64,000 nt of DNA from Gordionus sp. m RMFG-2023 (taxonomy: Eukaryota > Nematomorpha > Gordioida > Chordodea > Parachordodidae), in the NCBI RefSeq assembly GCF_954871325.1, contig NC_088775.1, forward strand, positions 5,195,475 through 5,259,474, given 5' to 3'. Both the position numbers and the translations under genes were made by a program. The notes beneath the pieces were generated by a model. It saw only the letters and a program-made list of their open reading frames with translations, ran no database searches and was not told where the DNA came from. The number at the start of each line of letters is the position of its first letter. Position 1 is the stretch's first letter. Positions 56,118-64,000 of the stretch are shown piece after piece.

Positions 56118-59100
56118 AGCATAAAAATTATCAAGGTTTTCTTATATGATTGATGTATAAAGAGATATGGTAAGATGAATTTCAGAGCTTAGAGATGACA
56201 CCCTGGTCACCGACAGGCCTGGACAGCCGGGTGCTAAGGATACTTGTCCAATAAACAAAATAAAGGAAACATGAAAATATGATTATGAAAACTAGAGGGT
56301 TCCCTCCAAGGGACGCGCAGGGTGTAGACTTCCATCCTGTGAAAAGTAAAATAAAGTTCAAAGCAAATAAGACAAGATTAGCAAGTTTGAATATTGGTAC
56401 ACTTAAAGGTAAAAGAGAGTTGGCATCAATGTTGAACAAGAGAAAAGTTGATATAGCGTGCATACAAGAGACGAAATGGAAAGGTCAGAACACTTTAATA
56501 ATTGGAGATGGGTATAAATTGTACTATAATGGAATTGTTAGCAATAGGAACAGTGTCGGCATCATCCTCAGTCAAGATCTAACCTCAGTAGTAGAAGTCA
56601 ACAGGATCTCTGATAGACTAATGAAGATAAAACTCTGCATTGGTCAATCAATACTACACATCCTTTCAGTATATGCTCCTCAAACGGGTTGCAAGGAAGA
56701 AGAGAAAGAAGACTTTAGAGCTATCCTTGATGAAGTAATAGAAATCCCTAAAGATTACCTAGTCATAATAGGCGGTGACTTAAATGCACATGTGGGAAAA
56801 GCAAGAGATAGCTACAAAGGGCCATCATAGTGGCTTTGGATATGGAGAAATGATGAAGGAGAGCATATACTGAAATTTGCGCAAGCCTTCAACCTTAACC
56901 AAAACCAAATATAGGAAAAAAGACAGTCATTTAATAACATATGAAAGTGGTACAAGGAAACACAGATAGATAACATGCTAATCTCTCGTAGAAGATTAAG
57001 ATGTAATAGACTGCAAAGTCATCCCAGGAGAAGATATAGCCGCACAACACAAGCTACTAGTCATGGATTTACACATCACAAATAAATCCACTCAAAACAA
57101 GATAAACTGGAATGCATCAAATGGGGTAAATTAAAAACAATGACAGATGCCTTTGCAATCAATGCAAACATTGAAACAATAGTTTCCTCACAAGTCAGTG
57201 AAAAAATGTGGACAGACCTTTCATCCAGATTAATAGATGCTAGCCTTAACAAGGGGAGGTAACAAATCATGCAAAAAACTATGGTGGTGGAACGAAGAGG
57301 TACAACCCACTATACAGGAGAAAAAAGCCCTTTATAAAATATGGTACAAATCCAAAAACTCAAATGACAAGACAAGATACAAAAAATCCAAGAGAATAGC
57401 TACAATGGCTAGGGCCAAATCTATGGCATACGATGACATATATGAAGAACTACATACAAAAGGCAAAATAAAATATACAGATTAGCTAAACAGCGAGAAA
57501 AGAATTCTAGGGATATAAATGGAACTCCGAATGTAATCAAAAATAAAGATGGGAAATAGATAATAAAGGAAAAAGACATATGGAATAGATGGAAAGAATA
57601 TTTTCAATAGCTTCTCAACTTTAATCTCCGCATACTACATCTAGATGAACACTCCCCATGTCAAAACCTTGTACAACCAATAACAGAACAAGAAATAATC
57701 ACATGCCTCATGCATATGAAAAACAACAAAGCTAGGGGTCCAGATTCCAATAGAAAGCCTTAAAGCAGTAGGAGATGATGGAATACATCTCCTCACAAAT
57801 CTATACAATAAAATACTGGGAAATGAAGAGATCCCTCAAAAATGGAGGCAGAGCTATCTAGTTCCTATCTTAAAAAATAGAGGGGATCCACACAATTGTC
57901 AAAATTACAGGGGCATAAAACTAATATCACACTGTCTAAAACTAAACGAAAAAATAATAGAAAAAAGATTAATAGACATAATCGAAATAGGAGATAGTCA
58001 GTTTGGCTTTTCAACAACTGATGCTATCCACGCAACTAGGCAAATGAGTGAAAAATACAGGGAAAAGAACAAAAAGCTACACATGTTCTTTCTCGATCTA
58101 GAAAAAGCCTTCAATAGAATCCAAAGAAAATTTATCTGGTGGCAGGGTGGGAAAATTTTCAGAAAATTGTATTCGGATACAGATGCTTTATAAAATTTTG
58201 TATTTAAGATACTAGATACTTTAGAAAAGTTTCAATAAGATACAAGATACTTGTATCTTTAAAAAAAGTATCTAAGATAGAAGATAGTTTTTTAAAAAAC
58301 TTTAAATAGTCAAAATCAAAATGTATAAAGCTTTATTTTCTTATTTATAATATAAATTTATAAAAAAAATTAAAATAAATTGTAGAAAATAGCAAATTTA
58401 TTATATAAGATAATGCGATATTTTTTTAGATAATTGTATAATTAGTAAATAATAATAAATCAGCATCATAAATCAACATTGTTTTTTAATATTATTAATT
58501 TTTCAAATAATTTATCGTTCAATTTGACGATTTGGTCTATTAACCATATTAGCAAAGCTAAATAATCGTTCAACGGAGGCAGAGGAGGGTATTATTATGT
58601 TATATTTAATAAATATTTCTTTTATATGTTTATAACTATTTAACATATTTATACTGCGCCTGTCATCTTTCATATAATTTAGGACCTCTAATTGAATATC
58701 ATTTATTGAATTATTAGAATTGGATGTGGTACTTTTAAAACAAAAGTAATCATCATCTTCATCAATTAAGATTTTGTTGACATATGAATTTCAATTATAT
58801 TTTTAAAAATAATTAAAGCTTCATGTATTAACAAATCCTGAAACTATTTTTTTTCTTTTTCACCATCAATCCAACGATTTATAAAATAGGGATGAGAAAT
58901 AGTTACCAAAAATGTGCTTTTAAAGTTATTATTAAAATCATATATATTTATAAGAATTTTCTACGGCAATAGCTAATGGTTTAGTTTGAATTAAATTTGT
59001 AATTTTTTTAACGACATTTAATATTGGAGCTGATTCTCCATAATAGCAATTGATTTCACTTTGTATTTTGTCAATCGCTATAGCCAATGGGGACATTATA

Positions 59101-61075
59101 TTGCAATATTCTTCTAAATATTGAATATCAATATCTCTTAATTTTGGAAATTCTAATTTTTGACATAATTTAGGAAGTTCGCCATTAAATTTTTATATAC
59201 TAAGACTATCAAAAATCTATTCCATCTTGTGCAGCAAGGTGTAACTAATTGTTTTCCTAAAACTGCTTTGATAAGTTCTGCAGTTTTATACCTTTTACTA
59301 GCATTTCATAGCTTAGTACATTTGCAATTGCGGGATGATGAATTTTAGAAATGTTAGGAGAATCCTTAATAGCTTTCTCGAGTTGTGGCAATCAGACTTA
59401 TCGTATGGCATAAACAACGAATGTGGGAATATGAAATGATAATGAATATGAACATTAATGTGATTTATTATATAATTATATATTATACTTTTAGATGCTT
59501 GACAATTTGATGACGAGTCGGCAGAACCACTTATAGATTTGTGGCATTCTTTAAATTCTGCAGTAATTTTGTTATGATCATACTCTAAAAAATTTCCCAT
59601 TTAAATACTTAATTTAAATTTATAGTTATATTTTTCGGTTGGAGAATCATCTGAAGATGAATATAAACATATTATTCTATTTTCTTCCATTATTTTAAAA
59701 TAGACAGATATAAAACGATTCAAATAAAATATGTTAGTTCTAATTGTTAGCAAATTGCTATATGACGACCAACGTCATATATCATAAATTATCCTAAAAT
59801 ATCTAAATTTGATTAAATTTTTCATTTAAATTTTAAAACAATATCATTTTAAATTTTAATACTCTTTAAATTAACTAATATAAAATTTTTTTAAAGTATC
59901 TGTATCTTTTTGAATAAAGTTGGTTAAGATACTACTTTTAAATAATATGTATCTTAGATACTGGATACAAGATACTTTCCAAAATTTAAAACAGATACTG
60001 ATAATATCCGCGATACTGCCCAACCCTGTCTGGTGGGCGCTACGCCACAAAAAGGTTCCGAAAAATATATAAGATTAACACAGGATATGTATATGGGCCA
60101 TACAACAATGGTCCGTAGCACAGCAGGTATTTCAGCAGGCTTCACAGCCGAAGGAGTTCATCAAGGGTCGGCTCTCAGCCCACTTCTCTTCATTACAGTA
60201 ATAGATGTATTAGCACAGTCTATACCTCAAACAGTCCCTGGAATATGATATTTGCAGATGATATTATGATTCTTGCCGAATCCAAGAATGAAATGAAAGA
60301 AAGATTAGTGAGTGGGATAAATATCCTAGAAAAGTACGGACTAAAAGTAAATAGAGAAAAGACGGAGTATATGGTGATAGGAGGAGATGAAACAGAGAGT
60401 ATTGATATAAATGAATGGCAGATATCGGCAAATGAAAGCTGCAAATATTTGGGCTCCACTATACAAACAAACGGCATAATAGAAAAAGAGATAAAGAGTA
60501 AAATTAATCAAGGCTGGTTAAAGTGGAGACCTTTATCTGGAGTGCTATTTGACAAAAATAATCCCACATAAATTAAAGGGAAAAATTTACAGTTCCATAG
60601 TACAACCAACTATTCTACATAGTTCGGAAACATGGCCAACCAAGGAATCAGACGAGAGAAGTCTACAAACTATGGAGATGAGAATGCTGAGGATAATTGC
60701 TGGGGTAACAAGAAAGGATAAAGTGCGCAGTACAAGAATACTAAGTAGTTTAAAGGTAGTGCTCATAAGACTAAGTTAATGGTAAATACACTTAGGTGGT
60801 ATTGGCACACAATGAGAAGGTCTATGAACTACATAGGAAATAAGGTTGAGAGTTTGAAAGTGATGAGCAAACGTAGAAGAGGAAGCCCAAAACTTCAATG
60901 GGGCTATAAAGTTAGAGCCAATATAAAGAAGTATAAATTAGATAGAAGAGATTGTATGAATAACATGTGGAGAGAGATGTTGAAAGAGCTTACCATCAGA
61001 AAAGGTGAAAGCTAAAGAGAAAAAAAAATGGGCTACAGGCCATGGTGAGATCGATATAAAGGATACAAAATTGTG
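56118..61075 (+). mobile_element. RTE-clade LINE, interrupted and decayed
   Basis: The endonuclease comes first (56279-56830 and on to about 57085): LNIGTLKGKRELA, QETKWKGQ, VYAPQTG, GGDLNAHVGK, then LISR and AQHKLLVMDL, covering the EEP catalytic set. The RT follows: NNKARGPD, RGDPHNCQNYRGIKLIS, QFGFS, MFFLDLEKAF (to 58134), then after a 1.9-kb hAT insertion GVHQGSALSPLLF and MIFADDIMIL (60245), with catalytic FADD. The C-terminal part has QTMEMRMLRIIAG, LRWYWHTMRR and RRRGSPKLQW. This endonuclease-RT order and the R-rich tail are typical of RTE. Several stops and frameshifts besides the insertion, so inactive. 3' end placed at the A-run/GATACAAAA near 61075. Confidence 0.88.
58143..60028 (-). 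mobile_element. hAT transposon, copy 2 (inside the LINE RT domain)
   Basis: 1886 bases, same family as 51422-53424 but on the minus strand. Ends CAGGGTGGGAAAATTTTC / CTGCCCAACCCTG; perfect 8-bp duplication TCTGGTGG (58135-58142, 60029-60036) inside the RT coding sequence. Minus-strand pieces: MEENRIICLYSSSDDSPTE; a BED-finger-like segment FKECHKSISGSADSSSN whose first Cys is replaced by Phe; KLCQKLEFPKLRDIDIQYLE; and an intact dimerisation motif SASVERLFSFANMVNRPN (about 58510-58570). It retains parts that copy 1 lacks and vice versa. Stops and frameshifts make it non-autonomous. Confidence 0.93.
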
Positions 61076-61079
61076 AGCA

Positions 61080-62490
61080 AAGAATTAATGATATTGTATG
61101 ATTGTGTAGTGCGGGATAGGGCAGTGGTACCTAGTAAGCTGAGAGAAGCTGTAATGTTAATGTTGCATGCTAAGCATCCGGGATTGGAATGAATAAAACA
61201 GTGGGGCCGCGAATATGAGTGGCCAGGAATGAATGAAGAAACTGAAAGGCTGGCTAGGCAATGCGTAATGTCTAATGCTTAAGCTAATACCCTCGAGGGA
61301 TATAAAGTGTACATAGACAAAAGTGGTGGGACCCTGAAAAAGAATACATGTGGTCATCTTTGAGTTTGAAAAGAAAGAGTATTTCCTTATGGTAGATGCA
61401 TACTCCAAGTGGGTGTAGTTGAGGTTGTGGGAGGATTGACAAAGCAAATTGTCAGAAAATTGAAAAATATATGGGTGAAGTTTGGAATGGTGAAGGTGAT
61501 CGTGTTCGATGGAGGTCCGGCCTTTAGTGGTCAAGGGTTCAGAAAGTTTTATGTGGAAAATGGAGTGAAACATGTGCTGGCGCCAGCGACTAGAGATATG
61601 CAAAAATATACCCGGCCCGGCCAGAACGCACCTAGAACCGGACTCAGGCCTAATATATTCAAATTAAATTCTGGCAGGGTCGGGCCTAATATTTTTAAAT
61701 TAAATCCGGGTCTGGTCGGATTTTGGAAATTTTTTAAAATATATATAAAATTATCAATTTTATATTAAATTTTTTATGTAAAATAAAAATATTTGAATTT
61801 ATCTATAAAATTAGATGCCATATAACATATGTCTTTTATTTTGAGTAATTATAAAAATTAATTTTTATATTTAAATGAGGCCGGGCCGGCAAATTCTCAT
61901 AAAAAAAATTTCGGGCCGGGCTGGCAAAACTTTTTTAAAAAAAAATTCGGACCGGATTTGAAAAATTAGGCCCGATGCAGATCACTAGGCGCCACCTTAG
62001 CATCCGAGCTCGAATGAGCAGGCTGAGAGGATGGTGGGAGGAAGAGTTGGTTTAGAAGAAAAATCTGGAGAAGGTGATATATGGGTGCGCGTAGCCTATT
62101 GTAATAATAGCCATGAAGGAGCGGAATTGTTGCTGTTCAGAAAAGTTTTTATGTCGTAGAAGGATTATATTGGATGCGTTGTAGAAGAAAGGAGTGGAGA
62201 TTGAACAAGAAAATGATAAGAAGTTTGAAGTAGGACAGACAGTGTGGGCAAGATTGTATGTAAGTGAAAAGAAATGGGAGCCGGGAGTGGTGATCGAAAT
62301 GATAGAATGTTACGCCATATCGGATTTCCGGATAAGAGAATGGGGGTCAGCTGATCAGCTGAAAAGGGGAATGAAACCAGGTCGCTTAAGGTTCGGAGGT
62401 ATGGGGGTGATAGGACAATGAATGACTCATTTGAAAATTTAACGGGTTCCTCTCCTCTAGATAGGTTTAACAATGAAAATATAGTAATCT
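61080..62490 (+). mobile_element. Ty3/gypsy fossil, integrase region (broken)
   Basis: Plus-strand integrase parts in order: VPSKLREAVMLMLHAKHPG and GREYEWPGM (zinc-binding region), VFDGGPAFSGQGFRKF and KHVLAP (core). After the nested MITE come NEQAERMVG and a C-terminal region with FEVGQTVWARLY (62194-62421). Only the integrase end is left, with several breaks. A different gypsy lineage from the element at 43.3-48.8 kb by sequence. No LTR identified. Confidence 0.75.
61590..61988. mobile_element. GGCCCGG-rich MITE nested in the gypsy fossil
   Basis: 399 bases. Ends CTAGAGATATGC / GCAGATCACTAG are imperfect inverted repeats; inside are mirrored CCCGGCCCGGCC and GGCCGGGCCGG blocks around an AT-rich centre. 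Flanks GCGCCAGC (left, offset by a few bases) and GCGCCACC (right) look like an imperfect 8-bp duplication. Best-preserved member of the family seen at 1, 23.62 and 36.88 kb. Confidence 0.75.
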
Positions 62491-62499
62491 AAAAATTGT

Positions 62500-63780
62500 T
62501 TTCCTTTTTCATAAATATCGCTTATTTATTCTCTTAATTCTAGTAATATTTTAAATTCTTACATAAATAAATAAATATATTTTCAAAAATTAACTAAATT
62601 TTATCCTCAAATAAAAATCTTATTTTATGTAATTGTTATATCGCTTATATTCTATTTGTTTATTTCAATAAATTTAACGAGATCTGAGATCAGGTAAAAA
62701 AAGAAAATAAAATCGTGTATTCAAAAATAGGTATCGAGATATATAATTTTATTTTTTTATTTTTTTTTTTTGGGGGGGGGGAGCTGTTGGGAAAGGAGAT
62801 AAAAATTTTACGGGGTTTATAAGTCATGTAAACTAAGGTAAGTAAGAGTTTTTAGTTTCTTTTAAAAGTAATTTAAGGTAAGTTTTGGCGTGAGGAGTAA
62901 AAGTTTTTGGAGGTTTATAAGTTAAACTCTAGCAAGTAAGAGTTTTTTTTTAGTTTCTTTTAAAAAATCGTAATTTAAAGTAAGTTTTGGCATGGAAGTC
63001 AAAAGTTTGGTTTAAAAAAAAAGAATAAATAAATATAGATAAAGTATAAAATAGTAAAAAAATATATATGGCGGTATTTAATTATATATATATAGAAAAG
63101 TATTAGGGAAATATTTTGTTTAAAAGTATATATTTTTTAGCTTGTAACATACCAGTGAAATGTGAATAAATTTGTAATAGAAAGGCCCGTAGGAATGAGG
63201 AAGAACTTGGGCGATTTTTCTAATGTGATAAATAGAGCATTTTTATTGTGAGTATGTTTATTAATTTTTCCAAGTAAAAGGAAAAAAAATATTGTTTTAT
63301 GTTTATGATTTTTTTAAATGTAAGAAAAATTATTTTTGTAAATACAATGTTTTTTTTAAAAATATTAGTGTTTATCTCTAATATATAACTTTTTGTCTTC
63401 ACTTTCTTGAAAAATAATTTTTTTTAAAAAAAAGTTTTGAAGTTAGGTGATGTAAATCGAAATTAATGCAATTTAGTGATTTTTTTATAGAGGAATGTTA
63501 GGGGTTGGTCAGAGAACAGGAATAGTTTGTTTTTTGAACCAAGGTTTTTATAAAATCGATAAATAATAATAAAAAAAGAGAGGTTTTTTCATGTGAGTTC
63601 AAATAAATGTTATGCTTATGTTGATTTTTTTTTGTGGTGCACTTGTATATATGTTAACGTTTTGTTTATTTCTGTATATTTTTACGATATAATATAATAA
63701 TTAAATTTCTTGAATATAATGATTGAGTTCTAAAGATAAGGTTATTTTTTTAAAAGAATATATGATTTGACAAGTGATAA
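62500..63780. other. AT-rich intergenic with a two-copy tandem duplication
   Basis: A unit of about 100 bases is repeated at about 62812-62905 and 62908-63010 (GTTTATAAGT...AAGTAAGAGTTTTT...GTAAGTTTTGGC). T-run and G-run at 62750-62780. No gene. Confidence 0.6.
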
Positions 63781-64000
63781 AAATGTGGGCGTAATTATGT
63801 TAGGGTCTCAGGTAGTTTGTGGGTGAAGCTTCTCATAGTATGGTCATGGTAAAATGCCAACTACCCCGTTAACTTATAGGAGACGAAAGAAGAAAAAAGT
63901 AGTCCACTGGAAACAACTACTATCGGGAAACGAATTAGAGGTCAGAAGTTAATGAAGCAGTCAATAGCAAGTGCAATTGTGTCGTTTGTAAGGATGGGGG
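63781..64000 (+). mobile_element. Possible 5' end of another LINE
   Basis: Base composition changes abruptly here to more balanced GC. GGGTCTCAGGTAGTTTGTGGG and GCCAACTACCCCGTTAACTT recall the 5' untranslated start of RTE-like LINEs. Cut by the window end, so unconfirmed. Confidence 0.3.

Noticed and set aside
60549-61015. Separate small genes at 60549-60779 and 60779-61015
   Set aside because: They are consecutive parts of the RTE C-terminal region in shifted frames, not independent genes.

Overview
The window is very AT-rich eukaryotic DNA made mostly of repeats and mobile elements. It is most likely from an invertebrate animal. THAP/P-element, hAT, RTE and Ty3/gypsy elements of animal type are all present, and the one conserved host gene I recognise (HAUS1, an augmin subunit) has introns of only 37-43 bases. 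I cannot name the species. A run of 10 Ns at 10664-10673 shows that this is an assembled scaffold.

Layout. 0-1.2 kb: decayed hAT transposase (minus strand). 1.2-6.2 kb: higher-order satellite array of about 1.45-kb units in plus orientation. 6.2-7.1 kb: short tandem repeats. 7.1-10.66 kb: decayed Ty3/gypsy copy. 10.67-20 kb: the same satellite family inverted, split by a non-LTR element with an unusual reverse transcriptase, then fading into degenerate copies. 19.5-24.8 kb and 31.4-36.4 kb: two direct copies of a segmental duplication. Each copy carries exons of an unrecognised gene and an old hAT remnant, and each has picked up its own later insertions. 24.8-31.4 kb: mostly featureless, with hAT remnants and a second copy of the unusual non-LTR element. 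36.4-43 kb: MITEs, one more hAT fossil and long empty stretches.

43.2-50.5 kb: a P-element-like THAP transposon with a perfect 8-bp target duplication. A young, apparently whole Ty3/gypsy retrotransposon with 258-bp LTRs sits inside its left inverted repeat. 51.4-53.4 kb: a hAT element with a perfect 8-bp target duplication, directly upstream of the HAUS1-like gene (53.55-54.30 kb). 55.2-55.6 kb: a hAT-type palindromic MITE with a perfect target duplication. 56.0-61.1 kb: an RTE-type LINE whose reverse transcriptase domain is split by a second copy of the same hAT family, in the opposite orientation, again with a perfect 8-bp duplication. 61.1-62.5 kb: a decayed gypsy integrase region with its own nested GC-rich MITE. 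62.5-64 kb: AT-rich DNA with a tandem duplication.

The most interesting biology is in four places. First, the duplicated unknown gene: its 50-codon last exon stays open in both copies, yet 22 of 49 residues differ and I count only 2 silent changes among the unchanged residues. Second, the satellite, whose subunits carry a recurring glycine-rich hydrophobic reading frame. Third, the P-like element, whose transposase head and tail lie on opposite strands. Fourth, a short RRM-like reading frame in the leader of the young gypsy element. All calls come from reading motifs by eye; no database search was possible.
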